From NCBI GenBank assembly GCA_900768125.1, contig CAAGBS010000014.1, positions 18,663-82,662 of the forward strand: a stretch of DNA of 64,000 bases, given 5' to 3'. The notes beneath the pieces are model-generated. The model did not search any database and was not told the origin of the DNA. It saw nothing but the letters and a program-made list of their open reading frames with translations. The position numbers were made by a program, and so were the translations under genes. The stretch comes from Oscillospiraceae bacterium (GTDB lineage Bacteria > Bacillota > Clostridia > Oscillospirales > Ruminococcaceae). Within the stretch, counting starts at the first letter, position 1. Each line of letters opens with the position of its first letter. Below are positions 24,846-33,000 of the stretch, piece after piece.

Positions 24846-25920
24846 CATTCACGCGTACCTGATAAAGCTGTTGCGCTCCCTGCTGGAGGGCGCGGAGCCT
24901 CCCGCCATGCCCGCGGACTGCTCCCCGCTGGCGCTGATGGAGCTTGCCGAGCGCCACAGCGTAGCCGGAATGGCTTACTATGCGGTCGAGAAGCTGCCGC
25001 CCATCGACCTTGAAACTGCGGTGAAGTGGCGGCAGATACGCGACAAGGCGCTCGTCCGCGACCTGACCCAGCTGATGGACCTGGAAGTCATCGGCAGGGC
25101 TTTCAGCGACGCGGGGATAAGATTCCTGCCGCTGAAAGGCAGCATAATAAAGGGACTGTATCCGCAGAGCGACATGCGCACCATGTCGGATATTGATATA
25201 CTTATCGACACTGAGAATGCGGAAAAAGTCCGGGAAATAATGACCGAACTCGGCTATTCCTGCGAGCACTTCGGGTATGACGTGCACGATGTTTACCACA
25301 AGCCGCCGGTGATGAGCGTGGAGATACACCGCGCGCTGTTCGGCGAGGACGGAAAGGAGTTCCAGCCAGTGTTCGCCGACCCGTGGGCTTACTGCACCGC
25401 AGACGGAATGCGTTACAGCTTCACCCCGGACGCGTTCTTCGCATACATTCTCGCCCACGCCGTGAAGCACCTCGAGGAGGGCGGTACCGGTATCCGCTCG
25501 GTGATGGACCTGCACGTCTGCCTGAAATCGGAAATGGGAATCAGCCTGAGGCGCTCGCTGGATATCCTCGCGCCTTCCGGGAAGCGGGAGAACGCCGCGC
25601 TGATGGCGGAGCTTTCGGAGGTGTGGTTCGGCGACAGACCGCACAGCGAAGCCACGCGTAAGCTGGAGCAGTACATATTCGGCAGCGGCACATACGGCAC
25701 GGTGGAGAACGCCGCCGCGAACCGCATAGCCCGCGCCGGAAAGCTGGGGTACTTAATGCGGCTGATATTCCCGCCGTTCGAGCGAATGAAGGAGCACTAC
25801 CCCGTGCTGAGGAAAGCCCCTGTGCTGCTGCCCGGCTGCTGGCTTGTGCGACTGGTCACGAAGCCGTTCATCAACCGCCGCCAGAACGCCGAAAAGCTGA
25901 AAACGCTGATGAAGAAATAA
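24832..25920 (+). CDS. Nucleotidyltransferase family protein (NTP_transf_5)
   Basis: The 362-residue protein overlaps the ABC gene by 14 bp. It has the NTP_transf_5 core FLPLKGSIIKGLYPQSDMRTMSDIDILI (residues about 98-125), with metal-binding Asp120 and Asp122 (SDIDIL). Downstream are EIHRALF and a helical C-terminus with FFAYILAHAVKHLEEGG. Members of this family recur in RiPP loci with kinase, PqqD and ABC genes, but their reaction is not well established. In this cluster it is the candidate peptide- or lipid-modifying enzyme. It ends the plus-strand operon. Confidence 0.87.
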   Translation: MSETDIHAYLIKLLRSLLEGAEPPAMPADCSPLALMELAERHSVAGMAYYAVEKLPPIDLETAVKWRQIRDKALVRDLTQLMDLEVIGRAFSDAGIRFLPLKGSIIKGLYPQSDMRTMSDIDILIDTENAEKVREIMTELGYSCEHFGYDVHDVYHKPPVMSVEIHRALFGEDGKEFQPVFADPWAYCTADGMRYSFTPDAFFAYILAHAVKHLEEGGTGIRSVMDLHVCLKSEMGISLRRSLDILAPSGKRENAALMAELSEVWFGDRPHSEATRKLEQYIFGSGTYGTVENAAANRIARAGKLGYLMRLIFPPFERMKEHYPVLRKAPVLLPGCWLVRLVTKPFINRRQNAEKLKTLMKK

Positions 25921-26001
25921 GTGTATCCACCTTTCGGAATATGTGCGGATTCAGGCTGTCGAAAAAAGCTTAAATCACACCGCGGAGCGCTATTGTTTTT
26001 C

Positions 26002-26218
26002 GGTTCCTTTTGTCACAAAAGGAACCGGGGGTTTACGGGGGCAGCGCCCCCGTTACTCCGTGCGAAGCACGGCAACTCCGCACGGAGTGCGGTTTTACGA
26101 TTCAAAGGCGCTAAAGGGGGTGTGGGTCGGGGAGACAAACGGAGTTTGTCCAGGAAACAAGAGTTTTTCCCCCACGGTCTTTCGCAATTTATTGTTGTTA
26201 GACTTTTTCGATAAGCTG
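26002..26218 (-). repeat. Dispersed intergenic repeat, copy B (inverted)
   Basis: This is the reverse complement of copy A: the palindrome GGTTCCTTTTGTCACAAAAGGAACC (26002-26026) leads, followed by the ACGGAGTGCGGTTTTACG, GGCGCTAAAGGGGGTGTGGG and CCCCCACGGTCTTTCGCAATTTATTG blocks, ending in GACTTTTTCGATAAGCTG. It has a local insertion relative to A (GTCGGGGAGACAAACGGAGTTTGTC). It fills the space between the nucleotidyltransferase and spo0A; no gene is there. Confidence 0.8.
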
Positions 26219-26248
26219 AAAGGACGAGCGAAAAGCCCGTCCTTTTGT
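26219..26248 (+). terminator. Bidirectional terminator between nucleotidyltransferase and spo0A
   Basis: AAAGGACG and CGTCCTTT pair around AGCGAAAAGCC, with TTTTG after on the plus strand and TTTC on the minus strand. It can serve both converging genes. Confidence 0.7.
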
Positions 26249-26252
26249 GTTA

Positions 26253-27038
26253 TTATCGCTGGGAATAAGCCGGCACAGCGCCCTTCTGCTTGAATTTCAG
26301 CCGGAGATGGTCCGCGATGAGCGCGATGAACTCCGAGTTTGTGGGCTTGCCTTTGGTGGTGTGCACCGTATAGGAGAATATTCGGGTCAGCACGTCGATG
26401 TCGCCGCGGTCCCAGGCTATCTCTATCGCGTGGCGGATAGCGCGCTCAACTCTGGAGCTTGTGGTCTGATAGCGCTTCGCAACGGTGGGGTAAAGCAGCT
26501 TGGTTATGCAGTTTATCATGTCGTCGTTGTTGACGGAGAGCATTATCGCAGTGCGGAGGTAGTGATATCCCTTGATGTGCGCCGGGATACCCACCTGGTG
26601 GATTATCTCGGTGACGGCGCATTCCAGGTCGGTTTCGTCCGGGACTGCTTCCGGCTCGTCGCCGCAGGGGGTGCAAAGCCTTTCAACGCGGCTCACCAGA
26701 TACTGCGGGTCGATGGGCTTCACCATTACGCCCGCCGCGCCTGCGTTTATCGCGTCGCGCTCCAGCCGGGGGTCGTCGGTGCCGGAAACTATCAGCACGT
26801 TGGGGCAGTATTTCTTTTCCAGCTTCAGGCGGCGAATCACCTCAACTGCGTCGCAGAAAGGCATTTTCGCTTCCAGCACCGCAACGTCCGGCGCCTCGGA
26901 TTTTATGGAGCTGAGCACCGCGTTTCCATCGCAGCGGCGGGTTATCGCGTACATTCCCGCGCCCTTGAGCGCACCCGCCCATGCCATTCCGCAGTCTGCC
27001 GTGTCGCTTCCGATAAGTACCTTGATCTTGCTGTTCAT
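26253..27038 (-). CDS. spo0A: Sporulation transcription factor Spo0A with atypical receiver domain
   Basis: The start is ATG 27038, with AGGAGG just upstream (the longer frame to 27245 has no such site). The 261-residue protein has a receiver domain (1-125) and a complete Spo0A DNA-binding domain (about 150-258: IIHQVGIPAHIKGYHYLR, TTSSRVERAIRHAIEIAW, KPTNSEFIALIADHLRL). The receiver is odd. The phosphoacceptor position is Glu56 (VAVLEAKMP), where Spo0A normally has Asp56 (VLDIIMP). The acidic pocket reads GSD instead of ADD. The Lys of the active site remains (MVKPID). Spo0A is the master regulator of sporulation in Clostridia; here it may work without phosphorylation, or be switched another way. 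Confidence 0.93.
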   Translation of the reverse strand: MNSKIKVLIGSDTADCGMAWAGALKGAGMYAITRRCDGNAVLSSIKSEAPDVAVLEAKMPFCDAVEVIRRLKLEKKYCPNVLIVSGTDDPRLERDAINAGAAGVMVKPIDPQYLVSRVERLCTPCGDEPEAVPDETDLECAVTEIIHQVGIPAHIKGYHYLRTAIMLSVNNDDMINCITKLLYPTVAKRYQTTSSRVERAIRHAIEIAWDRGDIDVLTRIFSYTVHTTKGKPTNSEFIALIADHLRLKFKQKGAVPAYSQR

Positions 27039-27176
27039 GATTTTTTCCTCCTGAATCGTCTCTGTCAGCCCCATTTCAGCACGCCGTCCAACCGATGTGA
27101 TTTTTACGGCATACTGTTTTGTTTTGCAGCCATTGTCCGGCTGTTTCGGGTTCAACTGTTTTTTTTCGGTAATTAA

Positions 27177-27205
27177 ATAATACCATAATTTGGATAATAT
27201 TGCAA
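27177..27205 (-). promoter_or_regulatory. Sigma-A promoter of spo0A
   Basis: On the minus strand TTGCAA (27205-27200), 17 bp, TATTAT (27182-27177). The remaining gap 27206-27432 is AT-rich and shows no other gene. Confidence 0.65.
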
Positions 27206-27432
27206 TAGGTTTTTGGAAATTTCTAGAAACGATTTTCGACGGCATAAAATCCGGCGCAATAGCCGCAAATGTGATAACAGCCGCGTTTTACGGCATTACG
27301 GCAACGGCGTTCAAAAATATTTTTGCTAAGGCTTAACGGTATCTTAACTTTTAAAGCGGTCTATCGACAACATAATTTGGAAATCACCGTAATCCGTTTT
27401 CGGCATATAATGACCTGAAAGAGGTGATATCC

Positions 27433-27936
27433 ATGCTTATTCCGATAGGCTATGACCGCCGCCGCGCAGCTGCGTACGCGCTGGCATGGGCGTATTCCAG
27501 GAATCCGCGCTTCTACGATTTCGAGGAGATCGGCGGAGACTGCACAAACTTTGTTTCCCAGTGCGTCTATGCGGGCTGCGGCGTGATGAATTTTTCGCCG
27601 GAAAACGGCTGGTACTATCTCAGCGCGGACGACAGGGCGCCTGCCTGGACGAGTGTGGAGCTTTTCCGGCAGTTCCTGCTGAACAACAGCGGTGCGGGAC
27701 CCTACGGCGAGGAGTCGGAGCTTTCCGGGCTGCGTCCCGGGGACGTGATACAGCTGAGGAACAGCGCCGGGCGGCTTTATCATTCGCTGTTGGTATCCTT
27801 TGTTTTTTATCCTGCGGTGCCGGAGAATATCCTTGTTTGCTCGCATTCGTATGACGCGCGCAACCGGCAGCTGTCCAGCTACGACTACGCCGCTGCCGAG
27901 GGAATACATATCCTTGGGGCGCGGCGTGAGCTTTGA
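27433..27936 (+). CDS. Amidase_6-type cysteine amidase
   Basis: I choose ATG 27433 (MLIPIGYDRRRAAAYALAWAY), with AGAGGTGA upstream; an in-frame GTG at 27424 overlaps that site. The 167-residue protein has the amidase_6 pattern: GGDCTNFVSQCVYAGCG with candidate nucleophile Cys, W-rich middle, LRPGDVIQLR and YHSLLVSFV with the candidate His. Members are peptidoglycan or peptide amidases of spore-forming Firmicutes. It is followed 15 bp later by the SleL-like gene, so the pair probably acts on spore or cell-wall material. A CATATAAT box lies at 27404-27411. Confidence 0.85.
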   Translation: MLIPIGYDRRRAAAYALAWAYSRNPRFYDFEEIGGDCTNFVSQCVYAGCGVMNFSPENGWYYLSADDRAPAWTSVELFRQFLLNNSGAGPYGEESELSGLRPGDVIQLRNSAGRLYHSLLVSFVFYPAVPENILVCSHSYDARNRQLSSYDYAAAEGIHILGARREL

Positions 27937-27951
27937 GAAAGGAGCAGAGCT

Positions 27952-28806
27952 ATGCTTATCTACACAGTCAGACCCGGCGACACGCTTGCCGGAATATCCA
28001 GGCGGTACGGTCTGCCGCCGACCAGGATAGCCGCCGAGAACGGGCTGACCGACATGTCCAGGCTGGTGCCGGGGCAGAATCTTCTTATAAATGTGGATTC
28101 GGTGAGATACATTATAAATGAGGGGCAGACGCTGTTCTCGCTCTCGCAGGAATACGGCGTGCCGCTGGAGGAACTTATCGCGGCAAATCCGGGGCTGAAT
28201 CCGCTGAATATCCGCCCGGGGGACACGGTGAACATTCCTGTGGCTCAGCCGGAGCCGCGCCGTCCGATACTGGTGAACGGGTACGCCTACGCGAACATAA
28301 ATTCCGACAATCTCAACTGTGTTCTGCCGTTCCTGACGTTTCTCAGCCCGTTCAGCTACAAGCTGACCCCGACTGCGGAGCTTATCCCGCCGGACGACAG
28401 CGAACTGATATTCCGGGCGCAGCGCTCGGCGGTCATGCCGATAATGGTCGTGACGAATATATTCAACAAGGGATTCAGCACTGAGGTGCTCTCCGGTATC
28501 CTTGCCTCGCCGGAACTGCAGGAGCGGCTCATCGGGAATATCCTCGCGGAACTTACCGGGAAGAACTACTACGGCGTGAATATGGATATAGAATACATCG
28601 CGCCGGACGATCGGGAGCGGTACAACGCGTTTCTTGCGGAACTCACGGAGAGGCTGCACAGCGAGGGCTTCATAGTTATAACTGCGGTCGCCCCGAAGAT
28701 CTTCGCCGACCAGCCGGGGCTTCTCTACGAGGCTCACGACTACGCCGAGCAGGGGAGGATAGCGGATTTCATAATTATCATGACATATGAGTGGGGATAT
28801 ACATGA
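27952..28806 (+). CDS. SleL/YaaH-like LysM-GH18 hydrolase, 5' part (interrupted gene)
   Basis: Read alone, this frame ends at TGA 28804 after 284 residues. It has two LysM domains (residues about 3-47 and 52-96) and the first part of a GH18 domain, with GVNMDIEYI carrying the candidate catalytic Glu214. This is the layout of the spore cortex-lytic N-acetylglucosaminidases SleL/YaaH. The frame breaks inside the conserved MTYEWGYT. The missing end (TYGPPLAVSPINEVRR...) is found at 40742-41162. Joining 28802 to 40742 gives 424 codons (423 residues), close to YaaH at 427. The gene is split by the element at 28803-40741. Confidence 0.93.
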   Translation: MLIYTVRPGDTLAGISRRYGLPPTRIAAENGLTDMSRLVPGQNLLINVDSVRYIINEGQTLFSLSQEYGVPLEELIAANPGLNPLNIRPGDTVNIPVAQPEPRRPILVNGYAYANINSDNLNCVLPFLTFLSPFSYKLTPTAELIPPDDSELIFRAQRSAVMPIMVVTNIFNKGFSTEVLSGILASPELQERLIGNILAELTGKNYYGVNMDIEYIAPDDRERYNAFLAELTERLHSEGFIVITAVAPKIFADQPGLLYEAHDYAEQGRIADFIIIMTYEWGYT

Positions 28807-28830
28807 TACCATACATCATTATAGCACACC
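28775..28830 (+). other. attL junction of the integrated element
   Basis: Host gene sequence ends at the TATAC core (28798-28802). Element sequence begins ATGATACCATACATCATTATAG, whose TCATTATAG (28816-28824) is the inverted partner of CTATAATGA at the other end (40719-40727). Confidence 0.8.
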
Positions 28831-29031
28831 ACTACATATTTTGTTTCCGGAATATTTCGGTGCAACGGCAGATGTCGCCGTTATTTGCAGCCTGCTGTTC
28901 CGTACGGTACCTTCGTTCCTGGCTCGCTCGATTTATTCCTGTTTTCAGCGCCAGTTTTATTGACGACTACTTGTTGTTTCTGTCGTATTTCTTTTCTTCT
29001 GACATATCCTTATCAATTCAGATATTTCCTC

Positions 29032-29060
29032 TTGACATTCCGGAAAAAAAGTGATATAAT
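29032..29060 (+). promoter_or_regulatory. Sigma-A promoter of the TetR operon
   Basis: TTGACA (29032-29037), 17 bp, TATAAT (29055-29060). The segment 28825-29031 at the left end of the element shows no gene. Confidence 0.82.
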
Positions 29061-29066
29061 CCAAAA

Positions 29067-29079
29067 TGAACATTGTTCA
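29067..29079 (+). promoter_or_regulatory. Candidate TetR operator
   Basis: The palindrome TGAACA-T-TGTTCA lies seven bases after the -10 box and 17 bases before the TetR start, the usual place for self-repression. Confidence 0.7.
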
Positions 29080-29096
29080 CTTTGGAGGTAATGCTG

Positions 29097-29654
29097 ATGA
29101 ATCAACCTAATACATCAAGAGAGGAAATTATGAGAGTCAGTCGGAAAATCGTCTCTGAAAAAGGACTTCCGGCGCTGAATATGCGGGCTCTGGCGAAGGA
29201 GTGTGGAATTGCTCTGGGAACGCTGTACAATTACTATTCAGACAAGGACGAACTGGTCGTTGCCGCAATAGAAAGCGTGTGGCAGGACATTCTGGAAAAA
29301 AGTGTGCCGGACAGCGGGGTCAGTTTTTCGCAGTATGTAATGCAGACATATGCGCATATCACTGAGAGACTGAAAGACTATCCGGATTTTCTGGCGGCGC
29401 ACTCGATATCGGTCGCAGGTTCTGTGAAAGGAAAGGCGCGCGGCATGATGGAGCGCTGCTTCGGTAAAATCCGCGGTGAACTCCATGAAGTTTTGCTGGC
29501 TGACAAAAACGTTGACCGCAGCGTGTTTTCGGATATATTCCGCGAAGAAAACCTTATCGAGCACGTACTCGACAACATCATAATTCTGATAATAAAGGGC
29601 AAACAGGACTGCGCCGTCCTGACTGAAATCCTTGACCGTTTATTATATCGCTGA
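29097..29654 (+). CDS. TetR/AcrR family transcriptional regulator
   Basis: I choose ATG 29097 because GGAGGT lies eight bases upstream; earlier in-frame starts at 29073 and 29091 overlap the operator or the ribosome binding site. The 185-residue protein has an N-terminal TetR helix-turn-helix (SREEIMRVSRKIVSEKGLPALNMRALAKECGIALGTLYNYYSDKDEL) and a helical ligand domain. It heads a three-gene unit with two membrane proteins, probably repressing its own promoter through the palindrome at 29067. Confidence 0.92.
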   Translation: MNQPNTSREEIMRVSRKIVSEKGLPALNMRALAKECGIALGTLYNYYSDKDELVVAAIESVWQDILEKSVPDSGVSFSQYVMQTYAHITERLKDYPDFLAAHSISVAGSVKGKARGMMERCFGKIRGELHEVLLADKNVDRSVFSDIFREENLIEHVLDNIIILIIKGKQDCAVLTEILDRLLYR

Positions 29655-29673
29655 ACCAAAGGAGTACTATAAT

Positions 29674-30360
29674 ATGCAGGCTATATTTGAAACCTCATTC
29701 GATATCATTTATCTTTGCACCGTGATAACTCTCGGCATAATAATGATCTGTAAAAGCAAGGGGAGAAAACAGTATCTCCTCTACGGAATTATGGCGGTGA
29801 CGCTCGGCGCGGGGGACTCGTTCCACCTGGTGCCGAGGGCGGTTGCGCTCTGCACCACCGGTCTTGAAAGCTACACCGCCGCTCTTGGAATCGGAAAACT
29901 TATCACCTCCGTGACGATGACTGCATTCTATGTGCTTCTGTACTACGTCTGGCGCTGCCGATACAAAATCACAGGAAAGCGCGGTATAACAGCGGCAGTA
30001 TGGGGACTTTCGGCTCTGCGTGTTATCCTCTGCCTTATGCCGCAGAACGAATGGACAAGCCCCGACGCCCCGCTTTCCTGGGGTATCTGCCGCAATATTC
30101 CGTTTGCGCTCCTCGGATTGCTTGTAATAATTCTGACATTCAGAAGCGCCAGGCAGAACGGCGACCGCGAATTTCGGTTTCTGTGGCTCACAATAGTTCT
30201 CAGCTTCGGGTTCTACATTCCGGTGGTGCTCTGGGCGGACGCAGTTCCGCTGATCGGTATGCTGATGGTTCCCAAGACCTGCGCCTACGTCTGGACTGTA
30301 CTGATAGGATTCAGCTCCATGAGGAATGCCGATAGAAACGAAAGCGAGGCAGACAGATGA
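29674..30360 (+). CDS. Polytopic membrane protein of the TetR operon
   Basis: I choose ATG 29674, which has AAAGGAG upstream. The 228-residue product has about seven hydrophobic segments, with motifs GAGDSFHLVPRA and RNIPFALLGLLVIIL. It starts 19 bp after the TetR gene and overlaps the next gene by ATGA. I do not recognise a characterised family; the TetR-membrane protein pairing suggests a small-molecule efflux or membrane-stress role, as inference only. Confidence 0.85.
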   Translation: MQAIFETSFDIIYLCTVITLGIIMICKSKGRKQYLLYGIMAVTLGAGDSFHLVPRAVALCTTGLESYTAALGIGKLITSVTMTAFYVLLYYVWRCRYKITGKRGITAAVWGLSALRVILCLMPQNEWTSPDAPLSWGICRNIPFALLGLLVIILTFRSARQNGDREFRFLWLTIVLSFGFYIPVVLWADAVPLIGMLMVPKTCAYVWTVLIGFSSMRNADRNESEADR

Positions 30361-30803
30361 ATCGTCCTTTCTGCCATGTAAAAAAACGCGCCCTGCTGGC
30401 AATTGCCGGGTCCGTATGGCTGGCGGCAGGATTCAATGTTGCACGCCTTGGGGTGTTATCTTATATCAGGCTTGATGAGATCTCAGCAGTTCACATACTG
30501 CTGTCGATTGCGGTATTCTGCGTGTTCGGGTTTATGTTCTACCGAATGAGCGTCAGGCATACGAACAGGATACGCTCTTATCCGCAGGAAACAAGACCTG
30601 TCTGGAATTTTTTCGATCTAAAATCCTATCTCATTATGGCATTCATGATGAGCGGCGGTATATGGCTAAGAAATTCAGGGCTTGCGCCTGAAGTTTTTAT
30701 TGCAGTGTTCTATACGGGTCTTGGCTGCGCCCTGGGCTCCGCTGGCATTTTGTTCTTGGTGAATTTTATCAGATGGCACGAACCACAGGGACGTATTGAA
30801 TAA
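30357..30803 (+). CDS. Small membrane protein of the TetR operon
   Basis: The 148-residue protein has four predicted membrane helices (about 12-34, 44-62, 88-105, 112-138). Its ATG overlaps the previous stop (ATGA), so translation is coupled. No known family is recognised. It ends the TetR unit; 30804-30900 shows no gene. Confidence 0.8.
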   Translation: MNRPFCHVKKRALLAIAGSVWLAAGFNVARLGVLSYIRLDEISAVHILLSIAVFCVFGFMFYRMSVRHTNRIRSYPQETRPVWNFFDLKSYLIMAFMMSGGIWLRNSGLAPEVFIAVFYTGLGCALGSAGILFLVNFIRWHEPQGRIE

Positions 30804-30900
30804 AGGGCGCTCCTAATGACCGCGCGTGTATTTCCTTTATTATGGAAACCTCTGAAAGCCGGTGTGAAGAGCAAAAATCAATTTATCAGCAGGGATAGTT

Positions 30901-32046
30901 TCAGGCAGGCAATGTCACAATGAACACGGTACCGGATTTATTTCCGGGCTCTGCGCGGACGGAGCCGCCGTGAAGCACCGCAATTTCATGCACGAGCGCA
31001 AGCCCGAGTCCAACGCCGCCCATCTGCCGGCTTCTTGATTTATCCACGCGGAAAAAAGGCTGAAATATGCTTTCCCGGTACTCCTCCGGTATCCCGCAGC
31101 CGGTATCGGAAACTCTGACGACCACAACGTTGTTCTCCTTATGCACCGAAACGCTGACAGAACCGCCCCGTCGGTTATACTTGACTGCATTTTCAATAAG
31201 ATTGAACACCAGCCGATATATCAGTGCGTCGCTGCCTGTTATCACGATGTTGTCGCAGTCCTGTTCCATTGTGATATCGTTCTGGCTGGCAAGGGGAGTA
31301 AGGTCAGTAATGATCTCTTCTACGAGAGGCGCAAGTTCAATGCGTTCAGAGCGCGGCACCGAACTGAGATTGCTCATTTCAAGAAGCGTATGCACCAGCT
31401 TGGAAAGCCTGTCAAGCTGTTCCGCCTGCGATCGGACAAGTTCAGCCGTATCGTCTTCCATATTTTTGTGCTCTGCGGCAAAAAGCTCCAGCTTTGTCTG
31501 CATTATTGCGAGCGGCGTGCGAAGTTCATGTGCGGCATTTCCGGAAAACTGGCGCTGTGTTGCGAACGATTCCGAAAGCCGGTCGAGCATCAGGTTCACC
31601 GAAACGCTGAGCTGCCTGAATTCCTTTACAGTGTTTTCATTGAGCCGAATGTCCGAGATACTGTCCTGGTCTATCTTTTCAGCCTGCTGAGATAGCTTTC
31701 TCAGCGGTCTCAGCGCCTGTCCGCTGACGAAGTAGGCTATCGCGGCGCTGGCAGTAGTCACTGCAACCGTTATCAGCCAGCCTTTCCGCCCGAAATCAGC
31801 CTTTGCATCATATGCTTCATCTGAAAACCGACTGATAAATTCCGCCATCTGACTGTCTGATATCTCAATCGCAAGACCGTCCGGATCTTCGGAGGATTCC
31901 GGCGTATATTCAAATACAAACCCATTTAGCGAATCAATGCTGACAGCCCCTGAATGATAAATCAGAAGATTAAGGCATATGCAGGTTCCCGCGATCAGCA
32001 GCGCTGTCAGCAGGGTTATCCGCCATTGCAGGGACAGTTTTTTCAT
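30901..32046 (-). CDS. Sensor histidine kinase
   Basis: The 381-residue protein has two membrane segments (about 10-30 and 92-112) around an extracytoplasmic loop of about 60 residues. Next come a HAMP-like linker, an H-box (GNAAHELRTPLAIMQ), N-box (LIENAVKYNRRG) and G-boxes (SDTGCGIPEE, GVGLGLALVHEI). It overlaps the response regulator gene by 4 bp and is probably its partner. With the divergent redox operon next door, the loop may sense envelope redox or oxidative stress, by position only. Confidence 0.95.
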   Translation of the reverse strand: MKKLSLQWRITLLTALLIAGTCICLNLLIYHSGAVSIDSLNGFVFEYTPESSEDPDGLAIEISDSQMAEFISRFSDEAYDAKADFGRKGWLITVAVTTASAAIAYFVSGQALRPLRKLSQQAEKIDQDSISDIRLNENTVKEFRQLSVSVNLMLDRLSESFATQRQFSGNAAHELRTPLAIMQTKLELFAAEHKNMEDDTAELVRSQAEQLDRLSKLVHTLLEMSNLSSVPRSERIELAPLVEEIITDLTPLASQNDITMEQDCDNIVITGSDALIYRLVFNLIENAVKYNRRGGSVSVSVHKENNVVVVRVSDTGCGIPEEYRESIFQPFFRVDKSRSRQMGGVGLGLALVHEIAVLHGGSVRAEPGNKSGTVFIVTLPA

Positions 32047-32720
32047 TTGTCGTTTCCCCCTATCACATAGCCCTCTCCAACACGGTTCACGACCGGGTCG
32101 TACCCAAGCGCAGCACGGAGTTTTCTGCGCAGAGCCGAAATGTGAACGCGTATCGAATTACTGAAGCTGTCCACACTGCCGTCCCAGACGTGTTCAATAA
32201 GCTCCTCCTGGCTTACCGGGCGGCCCTCGTGGAGCATGAGATATTCAAGCACTCCGGTCTCCTTTCGGGTAAGCGCGACCGTCGCGCCGTCAACTGAAGC
32301 GATCCTTGTTCGGGTATCGTATACGAGCCGTCCGCATTTCAGACAGACATCGCGCTGAATGAACTGACGGCGCGTCAGGCTGCGTATGCGGGCCTCAAGC
32401 TCCGCCAGATGGAACGGCTTGGACAGGTAGTCGTTTGCGCCCGCGTCCAGCCCCTCCACTTTGTCCGTTGTTTCACTGCGTGCGGAAAGGATAAGCACGG
32501 GAGTTTCAAAGTTCACTGCCCGAAATTCCCGCAGTATGGTCATTCCGTCCACGCCGGGCAGATTGAGATCAAGCAGGACTAGGTCGTAACGCTCGACTGC
32601 AAGCAGCTCCCGTGCTTCCGTTCCATCTCCGCAGGAATCTGCTTCGTAGCCGTCCAGACGGAGCTTTTTGGTGATATCGTCCCGCAAGGATTTTTCATCT
32701 TCAACAACAAGTAAACGCAT
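32043..32720 (-). CDS. OmpR-family response regulator
   Basis: The 225-residue protein has a receiver domain with Asp51 as phosphoacceptor (LVLLDLNLPGVDG), Lys in YLSKPFHLAEL, and a C-terminal winged helix (GATVALTRKETGVLEYLML...SIRVHISALRRKLRA). It is transcribed with the kinase and away from the CXXC-polyferredoxin-TlpA operon, which is its likely target. Confidence 0.95.
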   Translation of the reverse strand: MRLLVVEDEKSLRDDITKKLRLDGYEADSCGDGTEARELLAVERYDLVLLDLNLPGVDGMTILREFRAVNFETPVLILSARSETTDKVEGLDAGANDYLSKPFHLAELEARIRSLTRRQFIQRDVCLKCGRLVYDTRTRIASVDGATVALTRKETGVLEYLMLHEGRPVSQEELIEHVWDGSVDSFSNSIRVHISALRRKLRAALGYDPVVNRVGEGYVIGGNDK

Positions 32721-32821
32721 TTTTGTCCTCCATTATCCATTATAATAGTATTTATATTATAGCACATTCTGATAAAATTTGTGTTAATTTCCGCTTAACA
32801 GAAAATTTATACTCCCTGTGA

Positions 32822-32827
32822 TATAAT
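32822..32827 (+). promoter_or_regulatory. -10 box of the redox operon
   Basis: TATAAT at 32822-32827 has no good -35 at 17 bp; TTAACA lies 21 bp upstream. A weak -35 fits a promoter that needs an activator such as the divergent response regulator. Confidence 0.45.
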
Positions 32828-32856
32828 CATATCATCAAAGAACGGAGGACAAAATC

Positions 32857-33000
32857 ATGACGAGAAAAAAAGCGCTTGTACAGTCGCTTCTGCTGCTTGC
32901 CGGAATATTGATGATATGTTTCGGGATATGGCGCGGAGAGGCGGAAACTGTTCTGTCAAAGGCGATACGTCTGTGTATGGAGTGTGTTGGAATTGGATAA
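32857..33000 (+). CDS. CD1871A-like small CXXC membrane protein, 47 aa
   Basis: A 48-codon frame with GGAGGAC upstream encodes a 47-residue peptide: one membrane helix (LLLLAGILMICFGIW), then RGEAETVLSKAIRLCMECVGIG with a C-terminal CxxC (Cys40, Cys43). This is the pattern of the CD1871A family of clostridial CXXC proteins. Its end overlaps the polyferredoxin gene. Its place in front of polyferredoxin and TlpA genes suggests a part in moving electrons or disulfides across the membrane. Confidence 0.85.
   Translation: MTRKKALVQSLLLLAGILMICFGIWRGEAETVLSKAIRLCMECVGIG

Noticed and set aside
18705..25920. Lasso-peptide biosynthetic cluster
   Set aside because: Kinase, PqqD and ABC genes fit, but the cyclase (asparagine-synthetase-like) and transglutaminase-like leader protease are missing, so a lasso product is not supported.
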